59,034 nucleotides of DNA. It comes from Planctomycetota bacterium (GTDB lineage: Bacteria; Planctomycetota; Phycisphaerae; Tepidisphaerales; Tepidisphaeraceae). The notes beneath the pieces are model-generated. The model did not search any database and was not told the DNA's origin. It saw nothing but the letters and a program-made list of their open reading frames with translations. This document shows, in pieces, positions 18,156 to 26,555 of the stretch. The DNA is taken from positions 1 to 59,034 of the forward strand of contig JBCDCH010000023.1 in NCBI GenBank assembly GCA_039182125.1, read 5' to 3'. Within the stretch, counting starts at the first letter, position 1, and the number at the start of each line of letters is the position of its first letter. The position numbers and the translations under genes are program-made.

Positions 18156-18731
18156 ATGAACCACAAGAAATCTCTCGTCGTTGCTGCCGCCGCCACCGTG
18201 CTCCTCGGCGCCGGCTATGTCAGCCAAGTCTCCGCCCACGATCACGGCAAGGCCCATTCGCACGAAGCGAAGACCATCTCCAAGGAAGCCGTGCTCGAAG
18301 CCCAGAAGGAGTGGGGCCAAGGCATCGTCGCGATCTCCGCAGTCCACACCGGGGGCGGCGACTACGAAGCTCGCGCCCGCCAGCACATCGAAGAGCTTTA
18401 CGCTTACGGCGAGACCGCCGTCATGTTTAAGCCGACCCTCGCCGCCGAGGATCAGTTTCGCGAAACCTTCGATGAGGCCTTGAGCTACTTCATCGGTGCC
18501 AAGGGCACCGAGGACAAGGGCTTCGCGATCTCCGGCTGGACCAACGTCCGTTGGGAAAGCAACGGCGTCTGGACCGGCACCGACGGCGCCACCGCCATGG
18601 GCAACTACTACTTCAAGAAGGCCGACGGCTCCGAAACCAAGGTCGAGTACAGCTTCGGCTACGTCCTTGACGAGGACGGCGAGTTGCTCATCAACCTGCA
18701 CCACTCATCGCTGCCGTTCTCGGCCGAGTAA
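18156..18731 (+). CDS. Secreted NTF2-like (SnoaL-fold) protein
   Basis: A 191-residue protein with a clear signal peptide (KKSLVVAAAATVLLGAGYVSQVSA, cleavage near residue 27) followed by a His-rich stretch (HDHGKAHSHEAK) that could bind metal. The mature part reads EAQKEWGQGIVAISAVHTGGGDYEARARQHI ... FKPTLAAEDQFR ... FAISGWTNVRWE ... AMGNYYF ... VEYSFGYVLDEDGELLINLHHSSLP. That is a cone-shaped NTF2-like fold. Relatives are often labelled 'phosphoribosyl-AMP cyclohydrolase' in databases, but none of that enzyme's motifs are present. Ligand and role are unknown. Confidence 0.65.
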   Translation: MNHKKSLVVAAAATVLLGAGYVSQVSAHDHGKAHSHEAKTISKEAVLEAQKEWGQGIVAISAVHTGGGDYEARARQHIEELYAYGETAVMFKPTLAAEDQFRETFDEALSYFIGAKGTEDKGFAISGWTNVRWESNGVWTGTDGATAMGNYYFKKADGSETKVEYSFGYVLDEDGELLINLHHSSLPFSAE

Positions 18732-18799
18732 TCAGGCGACAACGCAGTTTGAACATCCAAGATCGCCGCAGACATGTGCGGGACGTTGATTGAAACCGG

Positions 18800-20416
18800 T
18801 CATCGACCGGAATCACCCAGCCCCTCCGCACACAACTCCGCGGCGATCTTTCCGCTCATGGCGACCAAGGGGATGCCGCCGCCGGGGTGAGTGGCGGTGC
18901 CGGCGAGAAATAGGCCTTTGATCTTCGGGTCGCGGTTGGGGGGACGGAGGAAAGACTGGCGACGGCTGGTGACACCGATGCCGTAAATGCTGCCGGCGTT
19001 GGCGGCGTACTCGCTTTCAAGCCGGGGCGGGGTGAAGCGGTCTTCGACCACGACGCTGTCGGCCAAACCGGTCATGCCAAACTGTTCGAGTCGGGCAACG
19101 AGTCGGTCGCGATAGGCTTGGCCGTTGTTGGACCAGTCGACCTGCTCGCCGCCGCCCCAGAGGCTCGGGGCACTGCTGAGCACAAACAGATTCTCACAGC
19201 CGGTGGGGGCCTGCGTGGGATCGCTACGGGTGGAAGCACAGACGTAGATGCACGGGTCGCCGGGGATGCGTTTCGCGTCGAACATCGCCCGCAGCTCCGC
19301 CTCGTAGTCGTCGGGCATGAACTTGGTGTGGTGCTCGAGCACGCCGAATCGGCGGTCGGTGCCAAGCAGGCAGGCCATGCCGCTGCCACCGGGGTTGAAG
19401 CTGGCCAACTGCTGATCGGTGCGATGGGGTCGATCGGCAGGGGCGATCAGATTGCGGTAAGCGGTGACGGCGTCGGCATTGACGATGACCGCGTCGGCGA
19501 TGTGCTCTTTGCCATCGACCACGACTCCCCGGGAGGCCGCGTCGCTCACAATCACTTTCTCGACGGCAGCCGACGTTCGCACCTCGACCCCGAGCCGCTC
19601 TGCCAGCCCGAGCAACGCTTCGGCGATTCGATACATCCCGCCCTTGACGTAAAACCCGCCGAGCCCGAGTTCGACGTGTGGAACACTCAGCAGGGCCGCC
19701 GGTGCCCCCCACGGCGAGCCGCCGCCATAGGTCGCGTACTGGTAGAGCATCGCGCGCAACCGTGGGTGCTTCACAAACTTATCCACAACCGGGCCGAGCC
19801 GGCGGTGCATGCCGATGCGTAACGGGACCGATAACAGGGAAAGCCCTTTCCAGGGCGGCCCGGGGCGTTTGAGCAGTTGCTCGGGGGCGTGGCCGAGGAA
19901 ATCCTCGCCGGCGATCTCCCAGATCCCCCGGCCCTTGTTCATGAGTTTGCACCAACCGTCCACATCCTCCGGGGCGAGCCGTCGCACCTGTTCGACCATC
20001 ACGTCCGGATCGCCGTGGGTGGTGAGCGTCTGCCCGTCGGGCCACACGAACTTGCTGATCGGGTCCAGCCGGATCAGGTCAATGTGATCCCGCACGTCCT
20101 CCCGGGCAGCGAAAAACAAGTCCGCGAGCACGAGAGGCAGCGTCAGCAACGATGGGCCGGTGTCGAAGCGGAAAGGCGAGTCGTCCCGCCGGTCGGGGTG
20201 GACCACGACGCGTTGGTTGAGCTTGCCCCCGACCCGTGGTTGCTGCTCGAAAAGCGTGACCCTGGCCCCCCGGCACGCCAACCGGACCGCCGCCGCAAGG
20301 CCACCCACACCTCCCCCGACGACCACGACCGACCGGTCGCGCAGGGTGTCGCGTAGGGCATTTTGTCTGTACGTCATGGCCCCGATGTGTGATGATAGCT
20401 CCCGCAGGGGCTTCAC
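18800..20416 (-). CDS. crtI: CrtI-family phytoene desaturase / FAD-dependent carotenoid oxidoreductase
   Basis: A flavoenzyme that introduces double bases or otherwise oxidises carotenoid backbones. The Rossmann FAD-binding motif VVVGGGVGGLAAAVRLA with acidic end ARVTLFEQ lies near residues 30-58. RFDTGPSLLTLP is the CrtI hallmark after the dinucleotide-binding region. The C-terminal bacterial-type signature is GLFLAGTATHPGGGIPLVAMSGKIAAE. The 538-residue length is usual for the family. An ATG 13 codons in (20377) is an alternative start. No crtB or crtE gene is adjacent, so the exact substrate (phytoene, diapophytoene or another carotenoid) is not known. It stands alone and is divergent from the first prepilin module. 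Confidence 0.85.
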   Translation of the reverse strand: MKPLRELSSHIGAMTYRQNALRDTLRDRSVVVVGGGVGGLAAAVRLACRGARVTLFEQQPRVGGKLNQRVVVHPDRRDDSPFRFDTGPSLLTLPLVLADLFFAAREDVRDHIDLIRLDPISKFVWPDGQTLTTHGDPDVMVEQVRRLAPEDVDGWCKLMNKGRGIWEIAGEDFLGHAPEQLLKRPGPPWKGLSLLSVPLRIGMHRRLGPVVDKFVKHPRLRAMLYQYATYGGGSPWGAPAALLSVPHVELGLGGFYVKGGMYRIAEALLGLAERLGVEVRTSAAVEKVIVSDAASRGVVVDGKEHIADAVIVNADAVTAYRNLIAPADRPHRTDQQLASFNPGGSGMACLLGTDRRFGVLEHHTKFMPDDYEAELRAMFDAKRIPGDPCIYVCASTRSDPTQAPTGCENLFVLSSAPSLWGGGEQVDWSNNGQAYRDRLVARLEQFGMTGLADSVVVEDRFTPPRLESEYAANAGSIYGIGVTSRRQSFLRPPNRDPKIKGLFLAGTATHPGGGIPLVAMSGKIAAELCAEGLGDSGR

Positions 20417-20581
20417 ACGCTCACCGGACTTGATCCGTTAATGGAACATTCACACTTGCCATTGCTGGGGCAACCTACGCTGCTGCGTCCCGCATCTGGG
20501 ACATCATTTGGTGGTAGCCAACATGATCATCTCGATCACGTCTGCCGTAAGTCCGTTTGAATCCGACACCGGAGATTCGAG

Positions 20582-21019
20582 ATGGAAAAAGTCCGAGAGC
20601 TCCTGCAATCCCCTGCGGGCAAAATCGCCGCGACGGTGCTGGTGATCGGTGCCATCGGCTACCTCGCCTGGTCGATCACTGGGTTCACTGGCAACAGTGC
20701 CGCAGCCGCAGCGAATGGCCGCATCTTCATTGACAGCCAGACTGGCGAAACGTTTCGCCACACGCTTCAGGCCGGCGACAGGGTCCCGCTTGAGAGTCCT
20801 TTCACCGGCGAGCGCACCGCGTATAAAGCCGAACTCTGCTACTGGACCAGCAGTGGCGAGATCAAGGAAGACCCCACCCCCGTGTTGCTCAACGAGGATA
20901 TCGGCATTACAGACCCAACTTTCTGCACCGATTGCGACCGACTCGTCCTGCGGCACAACCCACGGCCCAACGTCGACTCCAATGCTCCTCCGACTCGCGA
21001 ACAATTTGAAAACCGCTGA
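20582..21019 (+). CDS. Small membrane-anchored protein with Cys pair, module A
   Basis: A 145-residue protein with one N-terminal transmembrane helix (IAATVLVIGAIGYLAWSITGF, residues 14-34) and a soluble domain. The domain reads IFIDSQTGETFRHTLQAGDRVPLESPFTGERTAYKAELCYW, with a later FCTDCDRLV. The isolated Cys and the CxxC suggest a small metal- or disulfide-stabilised fold. A clear paralogue lies at 23129-23584, and each is followed by a prepilin-like gene, so a role with the pseudopilin is inferred. No characterised family is recognised. Confidence 0.75.
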   Translation: MEKVRELLQSPAGKIAATVLVIGAIGYLAWSITGFTGNSAAAAANGRIFIDSQTGETFRHTLQAGDRVPLESPFTGERTAYKAELCYWTSSGEIKEDPTPVLLNEDIGITDPTFCTDCDRLVLRHNPRPNVDSNAPPTREQFENR

Positions 21020-21096
21020 TCGTCACTGGCGACAATAACGGGCCAACCACCACGAAGATTTCACCTCAATCCACCCTGTCACCACTGGGAGTTACT

Positions 21097-22167
21097 GTGA
21101 ACACCACCAAACGTAAATCGGCATTCACACTCGTCGAGCTACTCGTCGTTATCGGCATTATCGCGCTGCTAATTAGCATTCTCCTGCCGTCGCTTCAATC
21201 GGCCCGCAGATCGGCTAACACGGTCAAGTGCTCCAGCAACATCCGCAGCATCTTGCAGGGAATGCAACTTTACGCCGCCGAGAACAATGGGTTCTTCCCG
21301 GGGGGGCCCAACACTTCCGCTCGCTTCAGCTACGTGGACCCACAAGCCACGCCGATTTCCGTCGGCTCCGATGCCAACGGAGAATACGGCGACGACAACT
21401 ACCCCAATCTCGTGGGGATGTTCGACTATATCTCCCCAATTGCCAGTGTACTGGGCATTGAGTTCAACCGTGGTGCGACCGTTGCTGATCGCTCGGAGCG
21501 ATTCCAGCAACTGCGCGACGTGTCAATCTTCAACTGCCCCGAAAACGAGTTCCTCGCCGTGCCGTTCGGTGGCGGTGCAGCTGACTTCGAGGTTGGCGCG
21601 TTGGTCAGTTACAACACTTCGATGGTTTTCCATCTCAAGCACAACGACACCGGCGGCAACAGTGGCGGCAATGGCGTAGGTCGAAGCAAGTCCCGCACCG
21701 ATTGGAACGTTCCGCAGGGTTACAGCCCACAAATCGCCCGTATCGGCGGTGCCAGCGATAAGATGTACTTGGCCGATGGTGCCCGCTACTCCCGCTCTAC
21801 CATTGAACCAGACTTCTCCACGAGCCCGTACAGCAGCTACGGCGGTGCATTCTCCGATCAGGGTGCGCCTTTCCGTTTTTCCAACGCTTGGGACCGGGAG
21901 AACGCTCCGGGTTCAGGCGGTGGTGACGACGGAGTCGATGCCCGCGTCTATGCCTACCGCCACGGCGGCGATCCCGGCGATCGCGTCATGAAGGCCAACT
22001 TTGGCTTCTTCGACGGGCACGTCGAAACGCTCGGCGACCTCGAAGGTGCAGATCCCAATATGTGGGTTCCTGAAGGTACAAGCCTCAACGTCGCTGGGAA
22101 CCAGATGTGGCAAGATGTCATCGACACCTACTACGATGGCGTAGAGGGCGTTTACATCGCGAAATAA
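21097..22167 (+). CDS. Prepilin-like protein with H-x9-DG-type tail, module A
   Basis: A 356-residue protein with a type IV prepilin/pseudopilin leader: basic [26 protein letters not shown], where cleavage is expected before F and E is at +5. The helix continues as RSANTVKCSSNIRSILQGMQLYAAENNGFFP. The C-terminus carries the planctomycete 'FFDGHVETL' motif preceded by HGGDPGDRVMKANF. Such proteins are very abundant in planctomycetes and are thought to be processed by a prepilin peptidase, but their function is unknown. GTG 21097 gives the best leader. A strong hairpin terminator follows at 22213-22243. Confidence 0.85.
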   Translation: MNTTKRKSAFTLVELLVVIGIIALLISILLPSLQSARRSANTVKCSSNIRSILQGMQLYAAENNGFFPGGPNTSARFSYVDPQATPISVGSDANGEYGDDNYPNLVGMFDYISPIASVLGIEFNRGATVADRSERFQQLRDVSIFNCPENEFLAVPFGGGAADFEVGALVSYNTSMVFHLKHNDTGGNSGGNGVGRSKSRTDWNVPQGYSPQIARIGGASDKMYLADGARYSRSTIEPDFSTSPYSSYGGAFSDQGAPFRFSNAWDRENAPGSGGGDDGVDARVYAYRHGGDPGDRVMKANFGFFDGHVETLGDLEGADPNMWVPEGTSLNVAGNQMWQDVIDTYYDGVEGVYIAK

Positions 22168-22212
22168 ATCGGCTTTTAAAGTCCGATTATCACAGGCGAT
22201 TGCTAGACTGTA

Positions 22213-22243
22213 GCACGTTGCGATGAAGGTCATCGCAACGTGC
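22213..22243 (+). terminator. Perfect 14-base stem-loop
   Basis: GCACGTTGCGATGA and its exact reverse complement are separated by AGG, about 46 bases after the preceding stop. The following bases (TTCTTCATCT) are T/C-rich. It fits an intrinsic terminator for the prepilin-like gene. It also argues against starting the next gene at GTG 22240, which lies in the right arm. Confidence 0.75.
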
Positions 22244-22272
22244 TTCTTCATCTACTCGCCGAGAGGATAGTC

Positions 22273-22962
22273 GTGTTCCAGCCAAAACCCGCGCTTGCTG
22301 TTATCCTGACTTGCACTGCCGGTTCGATTCCCGTTCTAGGCACCCAAATCACCCAGTCTCGAGACATCGAATTCACCATACAGGATGGGCTCGGTGGCGT
22401 TTACGATGACGATACTGCCAACTTCGGCTACCAAACCATTACTTTCGATAGGTACAGTTGGAAAAGAGGTGCACCAGATGCAGTTGTTTTGAGCATTGAC
22501 CTAAGTTCCAATGCTAATTTCACTTGGAACTTTGGTGGTAACCCGACTGGGTATGTCGATGGCATCTACGGCGAGGTAAGGCAGTCGTGGTCAATTGGAA
22601 ATGCAACAGGATCAGGAAATCCAGACGGCTTAGACGAGGTCGATTTGTTCGTTGGCACGCAGCCAACCATCGACCCATTTGTGACAGATTTTGCTTGGGA
22701 CTACACACCTTCCGAAACATGGACAGATGGCATCTCCCAGTTCGCTACGGATACTTCGTTCCAAATCCGCCTTGAAACCGAGCAGACTGTGGCCGGAATG
22801 ATGCTTACCAATCTCACGAATACAGCATCAACCTCTGGCAATGTCACGCTGACATATGTATATGGTATAGGCTCGTCATTCGTCACTTTGATTCCGGAGC
22901 CGTCCATTGGTTTAACCGGTGCAGCGATGGCACTCACAATGCTGAGACGGAGAAGGAAGTAG
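22273..22962 (+). CDS. PEP-CTERM exosortase-sorted protein
   Basis: A 229-residue secreted protein. GTG 22273 is preceded by GAGAGGA at good spacing; an upstream GTG at 22240 lies inside a terminator. A signal peptide (PALAVILTCTAGSIPVLG) is followed by a beta-rich domain (DIEFTIQDGLGG ... TITFDRYSWKRGAPDAVVLSIDL). The C-terminus is a PEP-CTERM sorting signal: IPEPSIGLTGAAMALTMLRRRRK, with the PEP motif, a hydrophobic helix and a basic tail. PEP-CTERM proteins are processed by exosortase; no exosortase gene is in the window. Codon use is less GC-rich than in the flanking genes. Confidence 0.8.
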   Translation: MFQPKPALAVILTCTAGSIPVLGTQITQSRDIEFTIQDGLGGVYDDDTANFGYQTITFDRYSWKRGAPDAVVLSIDLSSNANFTWNFGGNPTGYVDGIYGEVRQSWSIGNATGSGNPDGLDEVDLFVGTQPTIDPFVTDFAWDYTPSETWTDGISQFATDTSFQIRLETEQTVAGMMLTNLTNTASTSGNVTLTYVYGIGSSFVTLIPEPSIGLTGAAMALTMLRRRRK

Positions 22963-23010
22963 CGAAATAGTAATGTTGTAAAACTCACACGGTCTGGCAA
23001 ATCCAACTCG

Positions 23011-23045
23011 CCCCGCGGTGCTCCTCCGAGCGTCGCGGGGATTTT
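23011..23045 (+). terminator. Terminator after PEP-CTERM gene
   Basis: CCCCGCG and CGCGGGG (7 base pairs) enclose a second small GCTC/GAGC stem and are followed by ATTTTGC. It begins about 48 bases after the PEP-CTERM stop. Confidence 0.65.
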
Positions 23046-23128
23046 GCAATGGAGTCTTTATACGGTCGTCACACACCTGAAACAAACCGCTCACGTCATG
23101 CAAACGGTCATCGGCTACATACTTGCGG

Positions 23129-23584
23129 ATGTTCGAGCAGTTCAGAGAGCGGTTGAAATCGACTCCCGGCATGATGGCGCTGGCCGGCCTGTTGGGCGTC
23201 TCACTCGTCGTCATGGCTTGGAACGCCTGGGGCATGATCGCCAGCGGCTCCGAAATCGGCGACATGTCACGACACCGCCTGATGATCTGTGCCGAGACGG
23301 GCGAGACGTTCCATCACGAGCTTCAACTCGGGGACCGCTTCCCCGTCTCCTCGCCCCATAGCGGCCGCAACACCGGCTACGAGGCGGAGCTTTGCTATTG
23401 GACGGCCGACGGCGGCATCGCCGACGAGCCGAGCTACGTCTTCGTCAAGCAAAAGGCCGGCATTGATGAGCCGACCTTCTGCGGCGACTGCGACCGACTC
23501 GTCCGCAACCTCAACCTCCGCGCGGTCGCCGGCCAGTCGCCCCCGCCGACCCGGACCGAGTTCGAGTCCAACCGCGCTCCATGA
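23129..23584 (+). CDS. Small membrane-anchored protein with Cys pair, module B
   Basis: A 151-residue paralogue of the protein at 20582. A transmembrane helix ([23 protein letters not shown]) is followed by the shared domain [42 protein letters not shown] and [16 protein letters not shown] 23129 was chosen; a TTG two codons earlier is possible. It probably overlaps or abuts the second prepilin-like gene (ATGA at 23581), which points to co-translation. Conserved between the copies are the ELCYW and FCxDCDRLV blocks, so these are the likely functional core. The C-terminus ([14 protein letters not shown]) also matches module A (APPTREQFENR). Confidence 0.75.
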   Translation: MFEQFRERLKSTPGMMALAGLLGVSLVVMAWNAWGMIASGSEIGDMSRHRLMICAETGETFHHELQLGDRFPVSSPHSGRNTGYEAELCYWTADGGIADEPSYVFVKQKAGIDEPTFCGDCDRLVRNLNLRAVAGQSPPPTRTEFESNRAP

Positions 23585-23637
23585 CACATAAGACCCAACT
23601 CCTATTCCATCCACCGCATTCTTCAAATCCAAATTTC

Positions 23638-24702
23638 ATGTCCAACACCAAAACCACCCGCTCCGGGTTCACCCTCGTCGAGCTTCTGGTCGTCATCGGG
23701 ATCATCGCGCTGTTGATCTCGATCCTGCTGCCATCGCTTCAATCGGCCCGCGAGTCGGCCAACTCGGTGAAGTGCCTGAGTAACCTTCGCCAGTCGGCGC
23801 AGGCGATGCAGATCTACGCCTCGGAGAACGATGATTTCATCGCCGGCAGTGCCGCGGTCACCGGGGCACGACTGCTCCTGGACCCCGACGCGAGCCAGGA
23901 TCTGACCTGGGATCTGATTCAGTCGTTCGACTACATGTCGCCGTTGGCCCGCGTTATGGGCCACCAGTTCAAGGACGATCGGCTCGACACCTTCGACAAA
24001 CGGCGCGACCGCTACAACGAAATGATGACCGAGATCGAGGTCTTCCAATGCCCGAGCTACGGCGAAGTGCTCGCGACGGCGTTCACCGGGGCCGGCGGTG
24101 AAGACTTCGGTGCGGTCCAGCACATGTCCTACTCGACGATCATCCACTTCCTGCTCTACCCCGAAGGCGAGAGCCCAATCGACGTGTTCGGTGCCAGCGA
24201 TTTCGGCAAGGTCATTCCATACAGCTACGACGGCGTGATCCTCCCCTCGGGCTACTCACCCAAGACCGCCAAGGTTGGCTCCGGCTCCGAGAAGACGTAC
24301 ATCGGCGAAGGGGCCCGTTTCTACCGCTCGGATCGCCCGCAGCCGACTTACAACCTCGACTACAACGGCGGCGGCGGCGGTGCGATGGCCGGCCGTGGCG
24401 CGTTCCACCGCTCCAGTTCGGCCCGACCCCGCGGTGATGCCCCGGGCAACCGCTTCTTCGGGAGCGAGTTCGACGGCCGACGCATGTGGGCCCGCCACGG
24501 CGGCGGCGAGCGCGGCAGTGCCGCGGGCACCTACCGGGCCAACTTCGCTTTCTTCGACGGCCATGCCGAAACGCTGAACGACATCGAGGCAGCCAACCCG
24601 ACTTTCGGCCTGCCCAAGGGCTCGACGTTCTTCGCCAGCGATGCCAACGCCGACGTCATCGAACGTTACTTCGGCGGCGAGACTGAAATCACCATCCGCT
24701 GA
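23638..24702 (+). CDS. Prepilin-like protein with H-x9-DG-type tail, module B
   Basis: A 354-residue paralogue of the protein at 21097. The leader is [26 protein letters not shown] and the middle [29 protein letters not shown]. The C-terminal motif is [30 protein letters not shown] 23638 gives a standard short prepilin leader. An ATG at 23581 in the same frame overlaps the stop of the upstream small membrane protein and would give a leader 19 residues longer, so the start is uncertain. A Gly/Arg-rich stretch ([13 protein letters not shown]) precedes the C-terminal motif. The gene is closed by a 13-base-pair terminator. Confidence 0.85.
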   Translation: MSNTKTTRSGFTLVELLVVIGIIALLISILLPSLQSARESANSVKCLSNLRQSAQAMQIYASENDDFIAGSAAVTGARLLLDPDASQDLTWDLIQSFDYMSPLARVMGHQFKDDRLDTFDKRRDRYNEMMTEIEVFQCPSYGEVLATAFTGAGGEDFGAVQHMSYSTIIHFLLYPEGESPIDVFGASDFGKVIPYSYDGVILPSGYSPKTAKVGSGSEKTYIGEGARFYRSDRPQPTYNLDYNGGGGGAMAGRGAFHRSSSARPRGDAPGNRFFGSEFDGRRMWARHGGGERGSAAGTYRANFAFFDGHAETLNDIEAANPTFGLPKGSTFFASDANADVIERYFGGETEITIR

Positions 24703-24728
24703 GTCGCTTGGGCACCTCGGACCAACCC

Positions 24729-24767
24729 AAACGCCGTCGCGATCCTCGGACCGCGACGGCGTTTTCT
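24729..24767 (+). terminator. Strong intrinsic terminator after module B
   Basis: A perfect 13-base-pair stem (AAACGCCGTCGCG / CGCGACGGCGTTT) with a 10-base loop, followed by TTCTC. It lies 27 bases past the prepilin-like gene stop. The remainder of the gap up to 25139 holds a possible small ORF and a second structured terminator, listed separately; nothing else is seen there. Confidence 0.8.
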
Positions 24768-24972
24768 CGTCGGCCCGTGCTGCGTAAACACTGTGCGGCC
24801 GATCGGGGTGGTGCTCGTCGGGCGCGCATTGCCGAGCTTTTGTGCAGCGGGCGCAGGAATCGGACGTCAAAAACTCTCCAGGAATTTTCGCCATTTCCAC
24901 GCTCTCATGAACGATCTTCGGTGAAAATTCACAAACCTGGCCGGAATAATTTGCTTCGGCACATCACTTGCC

Positions 24973-25068
24973 ATGGTGGTTTTTGTCATCGCCATGTTGG
25001 CGACGATGGGTGGCCGGAGCGGCCACTCGGAAATCATGGAGCGCGGTTGGTTCCCCCGGGTCTTGTGA
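24973..25068 (+). CDS. Possible 31-residue small membrane peptide ORF
   Basis: ATG 24973 to TGA 25066-25068 encodes a peptide with a hydrophobic N-terminus (MVVFVIAMLATMGG) and a polar end (HSEIMERGWFPRVL). No clear ribosome-binding site is visible. The TGA lies just inside the left part of a strong multi-stem terminator, so the ORF and terminator could together be a short stand-alone transcript. No homologue is known to me; this could equally be chance. Confidence 0.2.
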   Translation: MVVFVIAMLATMGGRSGHSEIMERGWFPRVL

Positions 25069-25114
25069 CCCTGACTCCTCGGAGTTAGGTCTCGCAACGA
25101 CCCGGGGATTTTTT
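25054..25114 (+). terminator. Compound stem-loop with U-tract
   Basis: An outer stem CCCCGGGTC/GACCCGGGG (25054-25062 with 25099-25107) encloses an inner hairpin CCTGACTCC/GGAGTTAGG with one G-U pair, and is followed by ATTTTTTATG. It is a textbook intrinsic terminator for + strand transcription, yet the nearest upstream + gene already has its own terminator 300 bases earlier. This implies an extra transcript in the gap. Confidence 0.7.
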
Positions 25115-25139
25115 ATGCGCCCGCCCAACGCCCACGGGT

Positions 25140-25631
25140 TCACCCCTGGGTCCGGCCGAGCTCGCGCAACAATGCCGACCGACGTCGCACCGCCGAAATC
25201 AACACGCCGCCGCCCATCAGGCAAAGCACCAGCCCCGCGAGCCCGGCGGCCAAGCCCGCCGCGACGCCGCGCGTCGTGAAGCCGATCGGCGTTGCCACAG
25301 CGGTGAACACCATCGCGAACGCCAGCCCCATCGACCCGGCCGTCACGCGGTCCGACGCAAACAGCGGCTCTCGCCGCGTGAGCACCCAGACACTCAGCCC
25401 CGACCAGCCGAGGTTGATCGCGATCAGCATGGCGAACGCCGCCTGTGTTCTGGCCGGCAAGCGGTCCGGCTCGGTCGCCCAAAGCAACGTCAACCCGGTC
25501 GCGGCGAGCGTCGTCACGCACAGGATTGCCGTGTAGACCAATCGCCGGCGGAGTGACAGCGTGTTGCCGAGGCCGTTCAGGACGTCGGTCGACGAGAGGG
25601 TGGGGGAAGGGTCGTTCGTGAGATCGTTCAT
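25140..25631 (-). CDS. Four-helix membrane protein coupled to an ECF sigma factor
   Basis: A 163-residue protein with a short cytoplasmic N-terminus ([21 protein letters not shown]) and four transmembrane helices: LVYTAILCVTTLAATGLTLLW, AAFAMLIAINLGWSGLSVWVL, MGLAFAMVFTAVATPIGF and AAGLAAGLAGLVLCLMGGGVLI. Its start overlaps the sigma factor stop by 4 bases (ATGA), so the pair is translationally coupled. That is the usual arrangement of an anti-sigma factor, but the classic zinc-binding anti-sigma domain (HxxxCxxC) is absent. It may be a membrane regulator or sensor of the sigma factor. Confidence 0.7.
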   Translation of the reverse strand: MNDLTNDPSPTLSSTDVLNGLGNTLSLRRRLVYTAILCVTTLAATGLTLLWATEPDRLPARTQAAFAMLIAINLGWSGLSVWVLTRREPLFASDRVTAGSMGLAFAMVFTAVATPIGFTTRGVAAGLAAGLAGLVLCLMGGGVLISAVRRRSALLRELGRTQG

Positions 25632-26185
25632 GGCGTGGTTCCTTGTTGTTCGAGTGCGTGACGCAGGGCCGATCGGCCGCGATGCAGGCGGGACTTGACC
25701 GTGCCGACGGGAACGCCGAGCGCGTCGGCGACTTCCCGAATATCGAACCCTTCGAGGTAGAACAGCCCCAGTGCTTCGCGGTGGGCCGGCTCGAGGTCGG
25801 CCAGTGCGGCGTGCAGGTGTTCGACCTCGTCGGGTTCAAGCGTGGCCGGCACGTCGACGGTGACATCGGTCGGCTCGGCGGAGGCGAGGTGAGCCGCAGC
25901 CCGGTACTGCCGCCGTAGTCGATCGGTCATGCTCCCGTGGGCAATGCGAAAGAGCCAACCGGGGAACGCCCCCGGCTCACGCAACCGCATGATCGTCCGC
26001 ACCACCCGAAGCCAGACTTCCTGAGACACCTCGTCGGCCGCGTCGGTCGAACCGAGCGTGCGGTGCAGGTGTCGCCAGAGCCGCGGGTGCCAGGCGTCGA
26101 CCAGTTCGGCAAACGCCTCCCGCTCGCCAAGCTGACACCGCAGCACAAGCCGGCGCGTGTGTTTCGGATCGTGCAGTTCGGTCAC
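25628..26185 (-). CDS. ECF-type RNA polymerase sigma factor
   Basis: A 185-residue sigma factor with region 2 ([41 protein letters not shown], then [22 protein letters not shown]) and region 4 ([48 protein letters not shown], containing the helix-turn-helix). GTG 26185 is preceded by AAGGAAA at 7-base spacing and gives the usual ECF length. Longer in-frame starts at 26224 and 26284 have no such site. It forms an operon with the membrane protein downstream. Which promoters it recognises is unknown. Confidence 0.88.
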   Translation of the reverse strand: MTELHDPKHTRRLVLRCQLGEREAFAELVDAWHPRLWRHLHRTLGSTDAADEVSQEVWLRVVRTIMRLREPGAFPGWLFRIAHGSMTDRLRRQYRAAAHLASAEPTDVTVDVPATLEPDEVEHLHAALADLEPAHREALGLFYLEGFDIREVADALGVPVGTVKSRLHRGRSALRHALEQQGTTP

Positions 26186-26273
26186 GACGGTTTCCTTCGC
26201 ATCACACCCCCACAGTCGCGGCATGGGGCAATCTGGTTCCCTACGCTTGGCCAACATCCGACAAGGAGTTCCC

Positions 26274-26505
26274 ATGCGACGCAAAATCGACCACGACGAC
26301 TTCTGCTTTCGAGCGGACTAGTAAACGCCGACGCGGCTACCCGAGCGAGACACAGGTCCGCCGGACACGCAACGACGAGTACCGCCGGATCGAAACCGAT
26401 GCCGGCGAGAAGGAACTGCTCGAGAAGCTCGGCCGCAGTGATCCCTGCCCGTGCAACAGCGGGAAGATCTTCAAGAACTGCTGCCTGCGAACCGGCCGCT
26501 TTTGA
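26274..26505 (+). pseudogene. SEC-C zinc-binding mini-gene, frame-interrupted
   Basis: A strong ribosome-binding site (AAGGAG) precedes ATG 26274, but this frame ([15 protein letters not shown]) stops after 15 codons at tandem TAG TAA (26319-26324). The +1 frame from that point encodes [23 protein letters not shown] and ends with a SEC-C motif, [20 protein letters not shown], before TGA 26503-26505. The +1 frame contains no ATG, GTG or TTG start. A single +1 shift at the TAG joins the two into a 76-residue protein with a Cys-x-Cys-...-Cys-Cys zinc site. It is a one-base insertion, an assembly error, or programmed +1 frameshifting. Confidence 0.7.
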
Positions 26506-26555
26506 CGGTGTCGAACGCCACTGCTTTCAACCGTGATCGCGGCTAACCTCCAGCC

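Noticed and set aside
22311-22340. tRNA-like T-arm word (GGTTCGATTCC)
   Set aside because: No acceptor or anticodon stem surrounds it; it lies in the signal peptide region of the PEP-CTERM gene.
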